Below are positions 11,126-22,789 of a stretch of DNA of 64,000 nt, in pieces. The stretch is from Posidonia oceanica (Eukaryota; Streptophyta; Magnoliopsida; Alismatales; Posidoniaceae). Position 1 is the first letter of the stretch. Every line of letters starts with the position of its first letter. The position numbers were made by a program, and so were the translations under genes. The notes beneath the pieces were generated by a model that ran no database searches, was not told the DNA's origin, and saw only the letters and a program-made list of their open reading frames with translations. The stretch is taken from positions 55,022,001 to 55,086,000 of the forward strand of contig JAZBRS010000020.1 in NCBI GenBank assembly GCA_037176725.1, in the 5' to 3' direction.

Positions 11126-11490
11126 TCCTTCCAGCAGGCTTGCTTTTCCGATTTTCCTCATCGGGCCAATGATTGGCATGCAAGATGTTTTTTGCTGTTT
11201 TAAGTTTTCTGATTTTTTTTGTGTTTTTTCTTTTTGATTTCTTTTTTAGTTTTTTTTTGAAAGGAAAGCAATAAGAAAACAAGCAAAAAGGATATAGCTA
11301 CGGTCCCCATTGTCAGCTACTTGCTACTGTTGATTGCTCTGGCAGTACTGTTGTGGTCGTTGAGACTGCTACTGCCAGTGCTACTATTGATCCAAGCCTC
11401 TGTTAGGATCTAGGGTTTTGTGCTTGCAAACTCGGGCTAGTGCTCGACAGACAGGAGAGCTCTCTAAGCCGAGCCCCCCTACGAACAAGG
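11126..11490 (-). mobile_element. E3: end of spacer and pol deletion junction
   Basis: The first part (11126-11230) continues the E3 spacer and matches E10 near 48535-48640 (CTCCTTCCAG..., CATCGGGCCA..., ATGATTTTTGCT-like words). By 11490 the sequence is gag. The whole pol region (integrase, RNase H, RT and protease, about 6 kb in E10) is therefore missing. The exact junction lies between about 11230 and 11490; no coding region is visible there. Confidence 0.55.
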
Positions 11491-13741
11491 CTAAGGAAAG
11501 GCTAGAGAAGAGATCAAATCGATGAGATCGGAGGGATCCATCAAGGAAGAGTTGGAAACAGTGAGAACGGGAGCAAGAAGATAGACCCCTGAGGTCCCAG
11601 GATCCTTGGAAGTTGCAAGCTCAGGCAAGGAAAGGCTGGCTATGCTAGGGTGTGCAGGTGCAGATGTGTGTGCAGCCTCCTGTGTGTTGATGACAATGAC
11701 CCCATTGTCAATCAAATCCTAGACGGCATTCCGGAGGGTAAAGTAATTGTTCATCAAGTGTCCGCCGGCTCGATGAAACTTGCAATACAGGTTCGTCCTG
11801 TACCACGACGGAAGAGGATCCAGTGGTGGATGAATCTCCGAAAGCTTCAGGAGTGACGCAACTTGGGGCAAGATGGTGGTTAGCGATTCAGGTAGTGGTA
11901 TGAACTCGCTTTCCTTGTAACGGGGTCGCCTTTCCCCTGATTGTCGTCCTTGCCAGGCTGGTGCGATATGATGCACTAGCTCGATGGTGGTAGTGTGTGT
12001 AGTGTGTGGAAAACTAGGTGCAGATGCAAACTGAGGTGAACCGGGCTGGTTTTCAGCAGGGGGAAGCTCCGCAGGAGAGTCGATGCAAGCGACGGTCGGC
12101 TTCTTGTGGTGGCAGACGTCGGAGTTGTTGTTGCCTTTGTTGTTGTTGCTACCGGAGGCGGTAGCTTGCTTCGCGAATGCGGAGAGTGCGGGGAAGTTTC
12201 CACTCCGCAGCGAACTTTCCACGTGAGCACCAGCCCAGATCAGCGATGCAAGGTTAGTGACAGGCTGGATGCTAAGTAGTCCCCTAGTCGCTGGTTGTGC
12301 TCCCCTGGTGATGATCTCAATAGACTCCTCCTTTGAGGGTTTATCTTTGACTTGGGAGGCTAAGGTACGCTAGTGACCGACATACTCCCCGAATGATTCA
12401 TGGGGCTTCTGCTTAAGAGCGACAAGATCCTCGTGCCTGGGATCAAGTCAAGGTTGAAGGAAAATTGTTCCATGAATGCTTGGGAAAGGTCGCCCCAAGT
12501 CTTGACAGTAGCCATGTCAAGTGATACAAACCACTTAAGAGTAGAGCCCGTCAAACTTTTCTGGAACAAACGAATCAGCAACCTATCATCATGATGGAGC
12601 TAGACGAGGTCGCTGCAGTACGCCTTCAGATGTGCGATTGGACAACCTCTACCATTGTATTTTTCAAATTCCAGGATTTGGAATTTCGGTGGGAGTGTTG
12701 CCTCTGAGAAGTAGCAGAGGTTCCGGAATTGGTAGGACTGGCGGTCCTGGCCTTGCACTTGACGAAGTGCTCTCTCTAGATCACCCATCCTAGTAAGGAG
12801 GGCGTCTGAAGTTGTTGCCATCGAGACTGGAGCAGCTAAGGCAGGTGCCGCGTATGCTGTGTGGGTCGCGCAAAAGCGCTCCTCCAAATCCACCGTCACG
12901 CCACCTGGTGTCGTAGCGTTAGGGCCAGTATACCCGTGCGAGGGTGTAAAGTGCGGTGATATGTATGCCAGAGCCTAAAAATTCTGATGCAAAGGGGATG
13001 AGTAAAAGGCATGCTGTGCTATGTGTTGTGCAGTGTATGGGAGCTGCAGCTGTTGCACCGGTACGGTTCCAGGCAACGGGCTCAGGAGATGCTACGCTCC
13101 TGCCAATCCGGGGAATTAGCCACCAGGTGATGGAGTTGCATGCTGTGCAAAGTATTGTGTAAGTGCAGGAGGCCGATAAGGCGCCCCCATCGTCGAAGCT
13201 GTGAGGAGCTAGGGCGATGAAAAGGGCGGAAGTGCAGTGTGGTGAGCCTACAAAACTACAGAGAGGTGCACCGGAACCTCAGGGGTTAGAGGATGAGAAA
13301 AAGAGGGAGCAGGACCAGAAGAAAAGGCCATGCCTTGCAACCTCTGGGTCATAGCCTACAGATGTTGCGCTCACATGGCAGAGGACTCGTCGACTGACGT
13401 AAAGGGATAGTTGTTAAAGGGGGTACGAGAGAAAAAGAGCCGAGGGGGACAAACCCTACAACAGAAGTAGCCGCAGTCGGCCGAGTTCCTGAAACAGGGA
13501 AGCCCAAAGAAGAGACAAAAGGAGGGGTATCCAGAGCCCAAGTGGCGGTCACTGCGACAGAATCAATGATGGGCTCTGGACTGACTATGACCTGCAGTTC
13601 CTCCGTGGTATACAGAGGGTCATCATGCAACCGGAAATGGAATGCATGAAAAGAAGGGGAAGCTGCAGCAGTAGGAGGGACCGAAGTCGAAAACTCCTCT
13701 AGTGCAACAGAAGTAAGAGGCCCACTGGCACACTGGGCCAT
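11491..13741 (-). pseudogene. gag: E3: decayed Tat-like gag
   Basis: Gag encodes the capsid and nucleocapsid of the retrotransposon particle. The probable start is ATG at 13741 (MAQ..., shared with E9 and E10). The capsid region is recognisable from EFEKYNGRGCPIAHLKAY (about 12640) through LLIRLFQKSLTGSTLKWF (about 12560). A short Cys/His segment, CKFHRAGGHLMNNYFTLRNA (about 11780), stands where E10 has CDFHRAVGHSTNSC. At least two frameshifts and several stops break it, including TAG at 12600 and 11719 where E10 has Gln, and at 12370 where E10 has Trp. It lies between a pol deletion and an intact-looking leader. The domain assignment is sure; nothing suggests the protein is made. Confidence 0.8.
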
Positions 13742-14897
13742 AGCTGATCGCGAGCCGGTAAGGACGGGACTGCGGCAAGAAGAAGACACATGAGTCCTAG
13801 GACGAGCTATTGTCGAAGCGACGAAAAGCCTGAAAAAAGAGGCGGACCACAAGGAGCTGCCCGGAACAAAGACGCTCGAGCTCCAGTTGAGGACCTCGCA
13901 CCTAACTGTGGACAGGCAAAGCAAATCAAGTCAGCACCTGGACAAAATGCAATGCAAATTTTTATGGTGGTATGAATGGCATACAATGCAAATGAATGAC
14001 CTATTATGCACTCTCTCACCAAGTATGTCCTAAGTAGGATGAATACTCGAACAAGCTCACAGGAGTATGGGTTTAATGACCTTAGGTCAAAAAAAGTAGG
14101 TCCTTGTTCTAAATCCTGATCAAAGCTCAAGCGGTGAACGGGTGGTGCATTTGGAGCCTCGACCCGGCCAAAGCACGTGTTGTACCCTCGACTAACACCG
14201 ACGCGACCCCAGACAAGGGGGGGCAGACCGACCAACTTGTGCCATGCCAAAGCAATGGAACAAGAGACCGAAACTATCCTTCTCGGACTGATAAGTGGAC
14301 TCAGATGAGAAGATGCATGCTTTCTAAAATGATTCAGTCATGCGATATGCTTTAAAGTGTTTTACTTGCATTTTATTTAGCCAATAGAGAAAATTGCAAG
14401 TTCGGCTCTAGTTGTGCTTAAAATTTAAAAGTTGGCTTTATTGTTGCTTTTTAATTAAGCCAAAGGGGAGCAAGCATGTATCTAATATCCTAGGCATAGC
14501 AAAAGCATGAAGGGGAAAGAAACATGGAGTCATGGCATGCAAGCATCATACAACAAGGCAAAAAGGCATGTGTATGGCATGTGCAAGTGTTGTGTGCATG
14601 ATAGTGAAAATAAAGCACTCATCACATCAAAAAGCATGTATACATGGCATGTGTATGTGCGGTGGCATAGGAATTGTGTAAAAGAAAGCAATTACCACTC
14701 AAAAAGCATGTATAATGCATAAGCAAGGCAAACAAGGGTAATGTAAGCAGTAAAGCATGTAAACAAGGATAAGGCAAGCAAACAAAGCATGGTAAAGGGC
14801 ATAAGGCAAGCAAAAATGCAAGGAAAAGGGCAAAAGGCAAGCCAAATGCGAAATCCAAGCAAGCGAGAAAGCCAAAACGAAAGTCGGAGTCTAAAAT
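13742..14897 (-). other. E3: untranslated leader between PBS and gag
   Basis: There is no gene here. The leader is rich in GCATG words and holds many minus-strand ATG triplets. Two elements are shared with E9 and E10: a hairpin-like GACCCC...GGGGGG block followed by CTTGTGCCATGCCAAAG (about 14205-14255, plus-strand reading), and a splice-acceptor-like CTGTCCACAG ending at 13906 on the minus strand, 164 nt before the gag ATG. Confidence 0.65.
13906..13907 (-). promoter_or_regulatory. Splice-acceptor-like site before E3 gag
   Basis: On the minus strand TTTGCTTTGCCTGTCCACAG is followed by TTAGGTGCGAGG. E9 has TTTATTTGTTTTGCAG followed by GTAGGTGCGAGC, and E10 has GTTTGCCTTTCACGCAG at the matching place. 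A pyrimidine tract plus CAG held in three diverged leaders looks like a 3' splice site. Confidence 0.5.
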
Positions 14898-14915
14898 CCC
14901 CAACAAAGTCGCCAG
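14898..14915 (-). promoter_or_regulatory. Primer binding site of E3
   Basis: The minus strand reads TGGCGACTTTGTTGGGGA directly after the LTR end, a diverged form of TGGCGACTCCGCTGGGGA in E9. In Ogre-like elements a site of this form pairs with the 3' end of a tRNA, reported as tRNA-Arg, to prime minus-strand DNA. This fixes E3 as a minus-strand element with its 5' LTR at 14919. Confidence 0.7.
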
Positions 14916-14918
14916 CCT

Positions 14919-16315
14919 GTGAACGCCTAATCCCTTTGAGATCCGGACCGGCGAGGGCCCGGATAGAGAGAGGTCTTCACGAATAGCGACACGAAGAAGG
15001 AAAGCAAAAGATAAGACAAAACAGAGTCGCCACCTAGTCTATTATCGGGAGACGAGGAAAACTGAGGAAATGCAAGAAAACATGCTAATGAATGCAATGC
15101 TATGCAAAATGATATGACTAGTGCCAAGGACGAGGGCAAAATGGTCACTACGGGCCAGAGAAGGGGTAAGGACTCCTATTACGTGCGGGAAAGGTGTTAG
15201 GCACCCCCTACACGCCCGAGGAATCGGTCTTTCTTGGCTAATCTCGCTCGCATTTGCAGGATTATCAGCAATGATTGCCTTAAATGTACGCCCAGGGGAC
15301 GATGGATGCTATGCCATGCTATTAATGCTTGAATGCCATGTATGGGAAATTAAATGTGCAGTCTATGTGCTCAGCAGCGTTGCCTGTGTTTTGAATCAGA
15401 CGAACTCTGGTTCATGAGAACTCTAGACAGTAAGCATCACTGCCTTAAATGCTATGCAGACGAGAAAACAAAATGTCAAGTAAAACCATGCAATGCAAGT
15501 GTACAACATGCAAAGGGGAAACAAATCTGAGATGAAAAAACCACGCAATGCAAGTGTACGACATACAAAGGGGAAACAAATCCGAGGCGAAAAAACCACG
15601 GGAAAGCAGGCGATGCAAGGCACAAAATAGGAGACAGGGGTCCGACAGCATGCATAGGTGTCAAGGCATGTACCAGAGGAAACAAAATGCGGAAAGCGAC
15701 GGCCAAAACGAAATCAGCACTTAAAATAGAATTCAACCAACTGTAAAGTGTTGGACGCTGGAAAGACCAACGTCCTATGTTGGACGCAGGTGCTGCCAGC
15801 GTCCAACATAGAGAAATGAGGAACTGAAGGAAAGCATGCATACAAACTTGGTAAAACATGGATTTAATACTAGATGAAAACCATGGACAGATAAAGCATG
15901 CTAAAAGACCAAGGCACAAATCCCAGAAATCAAATGCAAGCATTAAAATGATTTTAAAACAGGCAGAGGGTGTTGGACGCAGTGAGCACCAGCGTCCAAC
16001 ATTGGAAGTAGTGATACTCTGCATCCAACAACTAAGCCAGGTTTTTTGAAAGGACTGCATGCATGCAGAATGTATGAATGCGATGCAAATGCAATATGGC
16101 AACAGAAGACATGTATATCATGCAAGGCAATCAAGATAAGTAGCCAAAAGATTAAAGGCATGTAGCAAGCATGATCATGGTTTAAGACAGAGCAGAGTGT
16201 TGGACACCAGAAAGCATAGCGTCCAACGTTGGACACAAGAGGACTCTGCGTCCAACACAAGGCAAATAGAAACATGGCAAAATGGCATGCAAAGAGATAA
16301 AATGACATTTAGGCA
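14919..16315 (-). mobile_element. E3: truncated 5' LTR
   Basis: The LTR begins beside the PBS (TGTGAACGCC on the plus strand) and includes the conserved GTGTTAGGCACC block at about 15160-15235. Three inverted cassettes of GTTGGACGC and GCGTCCAAC lie at 15751-15806, 15971-16031 and 16197-16256, about 220-226 bp apart. The upstream part, expected to end in TGTCTACA on the plus strand, is missing. Instead a plus-strand LTR start follows at 16316. Confidence 0.7.
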
Positions 16316-16429
16316 TGTATAGACACCCCATTTTTTTTCAATTTCTGTGCTGTGGAATCTCTCTCTCTAGTGATTCTCTCCCAAACTTCAAAACCACACC
16401 CATGTCCTAAACCTAAAACCACTCACCTA

Positions 16430-16810
16430 AACCCTAGGTCTAAAACCCTAGAAAACCTAGAAACCTTAGGATCTAAACCCTAGAAAACCCTAAAACCAAA
16501 CCCCTAAAGCAAACCTTAAAAGCAAACGCCAAACCAAAATAAAACTCCAAAACAAAACATTAAAACTAAAACCTAAAACTAAACTTTAAAACTAAAACGT
16601 AAAACTAAACTTTTAAACATTAAAACTAAAACCTAAAACTAAACTTTTAAACTTTAAAACTAAAACCCTAAACCACTCCAAAACCCTAAACCCTAATCTA
16701 AAACCCTAGAAAATTCTAGGAAATCCACACCTAAATCCAATCCAAAACCCTAAACCACTCCAAAACCCTAAACCCTAAACCCTAAACCCCTCCAAAACCC
16801 TAAAACCATC
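16430..16810 (+). repeat. Telomere-like CCCTAAA repeats inside LTR
   Basis: Degenerate AAACCCTAG and ACCCTAAA words fill this stretch; the best run, AACCCTAAACCCTAAACCCT, lies near 16765-16785. The plant telomere repeat is CCCTAAA. Its place just after an LTR start, and weaker CCTAGGGTTTT words at the matching place in E4 (10930-11060), suggest a component of this LTR subfamily rather than a telomere relic. Confidence 0.75.
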
Positions 16811-18133
16811 ACGCACTTCCAAACCCAAATCCCCAAAACCAAACCTAAAACCAAAATCCCCCACAAGGCCAAGCCCAATCCACCTTCCTCCCTTTCTTTC
16901 TTTTTTTCCTTTCCTTTCCTTTTCTTCCTTCATCTCCTATTTTCTTTCCCTTCTTTTTAAACCAATTCAGCCCAACCCAACTCTTCTCCCCTTCTTCCTT
17001 TTTTTTCCTTTTCTTTTTATTTCCCACACAAGCCCAACAACCAGCCCAAGCCCAACTTCTTTTTTCTCCTTCCCCTCTTTCTTTCTTCCTTCCTTTCTTT
17101 CTTACTTTCCTTCTTTCTTTCTTTCTTTCTTTTTCTTTTCTCTTCCACACATTCAGCCCGGCCCAACAGCCTCCACCTCCTCCTTCTTATTTCTTTTTCT
17201 TTTTTTTTTTCAAACCCTCGGCCCAGCCCAACCTCTCCTCCTTTCCTTCTCATTTTCCTTCTTCTTCCTCCTCTTCTCTTCTCCCCCTCACAGACAGTAA
17301 ATGACAGCGCCCCCCTGGTGATCTCCCTCCATTTTCAAACTTCCTAACAGCCACCCATGCTCCCACGACCTCCATCACTCCCTCTCCACCATGCCCTGCC
17401 ATCCGTGGCCGACGACCACCTCCCTTGACTCCCCACTGCCAGCCAGCATCCAAAAACCTCCCAACACCCCCAAACCTACATCCCTCTCACTCTTGCAATT
17501 CCAAGCATCCAGAGCTAATCCCCCGAACACCTAGAACTCCTCCAGAGCCTCACGAACCCAGCAAACACCCCAGAACCACTTCAGAATCCCCAGCATTCAC
17601 CCCTAGAACCCAACTCCTCCTCCACGGCCATCTCCAGCCCAAAACGACCACCACAGCCCTCACCATCCTCCCAAACTTCCCCAGCCGACTCACTGAACCA
17701 CCACCATCACAAGCCGACCCTCACTTCACCCCCAGACACCCTACAGCCCTCACAGTCCACCACAAACACCTGCACTCTCATCTGGCCCGAAAACTTCAAA
17801 AGCCTCCAACTCCCTCCAGAGCAGCCACCACCCCATTCTGACTCCTCCTCAACACTCACTGACCCTCCACCAAGCCGCCGGAGAGGTCCCTCAGCTCGGA
17901 GAGCAACAATCCACGCCTGGCAGCCCAGCTCCACAATGCAACACCCACAAAAAGCCAGATCCCTCCCCTGAGCCACCGAATTCGCTTCTGGCTAGCCTCT
18001 GAGCTCCGAGCCACCTCCAGTAGTTCATCCCAAGCTCCGCGCGCCGCCGAAGATGCCCGTAGCACCGCCGCCACCTCCGCCAACTGCACCGCAACCCACT
18101 GAGGTCAGGGGACTGTTCCAGCCACGCACGCAG

Positions 18134-18135
18134 GT
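18134..18135 (+). promoter_or_regulatory. Splice-donor-like site in E5 LTR
   Basis: GCACGCAG is followed by GTAACAAAC at the end of the first GC-rich block. It is the counterpart of the donors in E4, E6, E9, E10 and E11. Confidence 0.4.
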
Positions 18136-18949
18136 AACAAACTTTACCACTATCTTAGTTTAGTTCTTCTTTAGCTTCCTAGGCTTTTAGAACATAGATT
18201 AGGCCCCTGGTTCGTCGAAACGCCGCCGCCGCCCAGTCGTCTTCTCCGGTGAGCTCCAGCTGCGCCGCCGTTCTCCCGGCCCACTCCGCTGCTGCCGACC
18301 ACTCCCCCAGCTCCGTCGAAGTCCTAAGAGCATGCCCCAACCTCCAGCTAGCGCCGCCGTCTCCTCCTGCGCCCGCACCGCCCCCTAGAAGCTCTATAGT
18401 AGCTCCTCCGACGCCGCCTGGCCGCCACAGCCGCCATCATATGCCGCTGACCATCCCCCGAGCTCCAAGGAGGTCCCCTCCAGCCTCCAGACACCTCCGC
18501 TCTGCTGTGGCCAGCCTCCTTCTCCAGCACTGGGGGCAGAAGCTCGTAGTCCTCTATAGAACTGTAGATTAATATAGTTCTGATTTTATTTTGGTTTGAT
18601 ACATTGAAATTAATTACAGTAGTTTATTTTATTTACTTTCAGGTCCTGTTTCAATTCATGTTTCATTTAATTCCGTTTTTTAACTTTATTGCGTTGAATT
18701 AAAGTTCTGCATGTTTTCATATTTACATTTCAGTCCAATTTCAATTGAAGTTTGATTTAATTTCGTTTTTAACTCTATTACATTGCAGTTAATTCCATGA
18801 GTTTATTTTATTTGCAGTTTAGTTCTCTGCTGGTTGATGTTTGATTTATTTCTGCATTTAAACCTTACTACATTGCATTTAAGTCCCCTGCATAATTTAA
18901 ATTGCATGTAAGTCCAGCTTCAGTTGTTGGATGTCATTTAAATTCCATA

Positions 18950-19700
18950 TTTATCTTATTGCATTGCAATGAGGCCCCTGGATTTATCTTATTTGCATTG
19001 CAGTCCTCTATTGATTGATGAATCATTTAATCTGCATTTAAAACATTATTGCATTGCATAAAACTACTGCAGGTTTCATTTATTACACTCAGGTCCACAG
19101 ATCAAGCATTCATTCATTTAATTTTCTTTTTTATCTTACTGCATTGCATTTTCATCCTTAGTTTTAGTTTATTTACACATCAGTTGATAAAATCATTTAA
19201 TTCCCATGTTTACCATATTGCATTGCATTTTTTATCCTATGTTATGTTTTTTTATTGCATTTCAGTCTTTTGTTTGCTTATCAAATCATTTAATTTCCAT
19301 GTTTACCATATTGCATTGCATTTTAAATCCTGTCTTTTATCTTATTTGCATATCAGTCCTTTTCAGTTGTTAGATTTCATTTAAATCATGTTTTAAACTA
19401 TATTGCATTGCAGAAAAACCCAAAAATATGTTTTAATTGCATGTTAGTCCAATCAGTTGTAAATCAGTCATTTATTTTTGCATTTTACCTTATTGCATTG
19501 CATAAAAAATCCAGAAAAATGTCATAATTGCATATCAGTCCAGTCTGCATTCAATCATTCATATAAATCATGTTTTAAACCATATTGCATTGCTGTTTAG
19601 TCCAATAACATGTTTTATTTGCATTTTAGTCCTTCATGCGTTTAAATGCCATGTTAAATTGCATTTTAAACCACAATGCATTGTTTTAAAAGCCCAACAG
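18950..19700 (+). repeat. Diverged ~91-bp periodic region in E5 LTR
   Basis: TTGCATTGCA recurs near 18958, 19050, 19140, 19218, 19311, 19403, 19492, 19583 and 19676, a spacing of mostly 89-93 bp. TTGCAT..CAGTCC recurs between the anchors. The minus-strand LTRs E4 and E11 show the complementary GCAATGCAATA pattern. It behaves as an old tandem array with a near-constant period. Confidence 0.75.
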
Positions 19701-19964
19701 TTTTTCTGAATTGCATTTCAGTCCATATTTTCCAACTTTTGCATGTTTGCATGTTTCCTTTGCATTGTACTTAGGCCCTGCATGTTTTTGAAAACTGCAT
19801 TTAGGTCCTTTCTTGTATTATTGCATGCATATCTTGCCATTAATGTTGCATTTAGCCATTGCTTGCATATTGCTCTGCTGCATCCTCATTTTTGCATGCA
19901 TTTGCCATGTTGCATTGCATTTTTGCCACATTTTGCATGTAGGCTCCTGTACTTTCCCTAAATT

Positions 19965-21048
19965 GATAAAATGCTAGGGTGTGAGCAAGAGCGTGAGCTA
20001 TAAAAGAATATATGTCTAAGCATGGGTGTAAAAGAAAAGAAAGAAAATTGAAGGTGAAGATAGAAGTCGGCCCTAGAGATAGAGGCATGCAGTACAATCC
20101 TGTCCCTCCAAATTGCCTTGGAGAGGATTCAGAATTCGCACCTGGGAATCTACAAGCCCTACAAGGCCTAGTCCCCCCTATCTCAAAACCAAGCGCCCAT
20201 TACCTTTAAGTCAGGGATAGTGGAAACCTACGAGCCAAAAAAAAAGAAGAAGAAGAAAAGAAAAGAAGTCAGCCTTAGAAATAAAGGCAAGCAGTGTGAT
20301 CCCGCCCCTTTTACTTATCTTAGAAAGGAACTAAGGTTTGCGCCTGGGAAATACGCAAATCCCATGGGACCTAGCCACCCTTGTCTAGTAGCAGCTCCCT
20401 GTCTCAAGCTAGGTGTCCATTACCTCTAACCTAGGGATAGGAGAAACCTACACGCCTATGTGGGAGCAAAAGAAATAAAGAGAATGAAAAGAGTAGGTGT
20501 ATGTCCTTGAGCGTTTGGCATGGAGCCTGTCCTCACTACACCACCACCCAAGCACCACCAACACCCTTTCCGGAGTGCCACCAACAAGTTAGGAATCTGA
20601 GTAGAGTCCAGTGAGTCAAGGACCACTCTCTTCCTCTACAGCAGGCGCTAAGCACTCCATATGCTGAGGGCAACGCACATCAATCATAAATCATGCATAT
20701 ATCTACATCACCAATCATTCCTTTTCTTCTATCATTCTGCTCTGCAAGACTTGCCTCAGCACTGAGACAGTACCCCTACCGAGCACATGTTGACCTCCTT
20801 CGAGCTACGTTGGTCCAGAGCTCCTACCAACCCTTTCTTGTGCAGGCAGAATCCCCCTTGCTTGAATGTGCTTAGTCTCTGCATTTTGAATGCTAGATAT
20901 TGAACATATTGAATTGCCTCACTAGCTTTGAAATCTGCTTCCTTATCAGTCAGTGATTATATGCCTGTATTTGATCTAATGATCCACAGCCTTGGTGACA
21001 GGTACTGGAAGATTCTACAACAGCTGCCTACATTCTCCCTCTTGCGCA
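19965..21048 (+). mobile_element. E6: spacer between lost pol and PMD-like gene
   Basis: From GATAAAATGCTAG at about 19972 the sequence matches the reverse complement of E10 (48430 down to about 47715): TGTGAGCAAGAGCGTGAG, then two related blocks with AATTGCCTTGGAGAGG-like and GCGCCTGGGAA words, then CACTCCATATGCTGAGGG at about 20655. Pol is absent on its left, where the truncated E5 LTR abuts. No gene is visible; short open frames here are not conserved. Confidence 0.6.
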
Positions 21049-22240
21049 ATGGGTTTCCCCACTTTAGTGACCCTAATGCATTACTCCGAGACCCTGCGAG
21101 AGTGGATTGGCAAGCTCACCGAAGATGACTGCGAGAAGTTGCACCTATGGGGCATTCCATCTAAACTTCTGAGGGTAGCTGATGTTGAAGTGAGCCGACA
21201 TCTTTTGTGTGCTGCTGCAAGATTCTGGAAACCGACGCACCACGTCTTCCACTTCGGCAGAACAGAGCTGACACCTACACTGGAAGAAGTACGCCGGATC
21301 TGCGGTTTCTCCAAGCGTATGGGACCAACTATTTTCATAAGGCGCAACAGACACATCGTAGTCCTAAGCCAACTGTCTGGGCTCTCTATTGAAAGCTGCC
21401 AGCAAAGACTAATCTGCTCCAGTGGGCTCACGCCCATGCTCTGCCTAGGATACTTTGATGAAACTGTGGAAAAGCGTGATGAACTCAGAGATGAGCTGTG
21501 GCTCTGGGGATTTGTCACCCACTTTCTGGGTGAACTAATTTTCACTCATGGCCGGATGACAGTTGCAATCAAGATTGTTGAGATTGCACTTGTTGTGGTG
21601 ACCCAGCAGATTGACCTGGCACCAGTCATCCTAGTAGAGACTTAACGCGTACTGGACCATGTCTTGCACCGTTGTCGCCACTTCCACGGCTGCAGAGCAC
21701 TCATACAGATTTGGTTGGCCGGACACTTAGAAATGGATATTCTGCGCCCCCAGGCGCATGCTTTTGAAACATACTGCAATAGCGGCCATGCCAAGACTAT
21801 CAAGGGCATCCAGGAGGAAAACAACAAGCTGTCAAAGCTAACAGATGATGAAGTAACCTGGTATATCATCCCATCCGCGGCTGAGCCATTCACTGTCTTC
21901 TTTAGCACCCACGACATGCAACTTGTTGTGCTGCCAAGATTCACCGGGGGTGTGGAATAACACCCTATCCGGGTCATGTGGCAATTCGACTTCTAGCAGG
22001 GTGCCTTTGTTGATAGTAGAGCGCCTAGGCTTCTCCAGATCTATCGTCTCAGTTCAGCTGCTGCTACAATAGAGCTTGCCAACGTAATGCAGTATGGAGT
22101 GCAATCGACGGACATCGCAGCTACAAAAGGCTCAAGGTGCACCCCTGAGTACGTGACGGAGGTGCAGGGACTCTGGTCCATCAACGAGATCCCACCTAGC
22201 ACCCCCTGTTCCCTGACTCCAGAAGATCAAAGAAGGCCCA
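21049..22240 (+). pseudogene. E6: PMD-like (plant mobile domain) gene, decayed
   Basis: The product resembles the plant mobile domain family (aminotransferase-like; DUF7745 is a related name). Key segment: RFWKPTHHVFHFGRTELTPT followed by LEEVRRICGFS, about residues 60-95 from the ATG at 21049. I chose this ATG because E10 has MGYPTLV at the same place. One frame runs to about 22240 with stops at 21643 and 21958 (Tyr codons in E10) and at 21994. It aligns collinearly with the E10 copy for some 300 residues at roughly two-thirds identity, with no gaps that I can see. It follows the pol region and precedes the 3' array. Its role is unknown; related domains occur in silencing-linked host proteins and in other plant transposons. 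Confidence 0.6.
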
Positions 22241-22789
22241 GATTAGCTAGGGCATTTGTGCAGTTGCTTGCTTGTTTAGTTTTTGAATCATGCTGTATCT
22301 TATTTGGCCTGCCACAGGCGTGTAACCAGTGCTTAATCAATGCAAAGATGTTTTGCACCATCTGTTTGTGTTACATGCCTAGCCTTATGCATATATGTTC
22401 TTGCCGCTCAGACCTTGGGCCCCAACCAGGTTTGCTGCCAGGATGCTGCAGGAGACACATCAAGCACTTTAGAGAGTTAGGAGCAGCAACCAGGACTCTC
22501 AACACAAGGGAGCTGCAGGAAAGCCCCTTCGTAATCAATCCAGATGCTAGAATCTCTATAGACCCATGCCGTCAAATCAAGCAAAGCCGCCGAGCACCCT
22601 CGCCCGGATCTTCATCACCGGGCTGGTACCCCTAACTACTCGTTTGGCAAACACGTTAGTTTTGTCTCCATCATTCGCTTTTGATGCCAAGGGCATTTCG
22701 GTTGTCCCCTGCTATCATCTTGATACCAGGGGCATCTTTTTTTGACTGCCCTGTGGTATCACTCCCCCATCTATCCCCCGTCGATATAC
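22241..22789 (+). mobile_element. E6: spacer between PMD-like gene and array
   Basis: No gene is visible. The region shares words with E10 45600-46080, including TGTTTTGCACC.., GATACCAGGGGCATC and GGGCATTTCGGTTGTCCCC. It ends where the 72-bp array starts. A TTTGCTGCCAGGATGCTGCAGG stretch matches the E10 CCTGCAACATTCTGGCAGG region. Confidence 0.55.

Larger units (their letters stand above)
16316..19964 (+). mobile_element. E5: truncated long LTR, plus strand
   Basis: It starts TGTATAGACACCCC, a near match to TGTAGACACCCC. In order it holds a telomere-like CCCTAAA-rich stretch (16430-16810), a CTTT-rich stretch (16880-17300), a GC- and proline-codon-rich block (17300-18130), a splice-donor-like CAG|GTAACA at 18133/18134, a second GC-rich block (18210-18540) and a T-rich region with TTGCATTGCA every 78-93 bp (18600-19960). 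The order mirrors E4 and E11. The 3' part of the LTR is absent and E6 sequence follows. No gene is supported. Confidence 0.65.

Noticed and set aside
16750..16800. True telomere or chromosome end
   Set aside because: The repeats are short and degenerate and sit inside an LTR with sequence on both sides.
17300..18540. Proline-rich host protein gene
   Set aside because: GC-rich and proline-coding sequence, but it lies within an LTR and mirrors E4 and E11.
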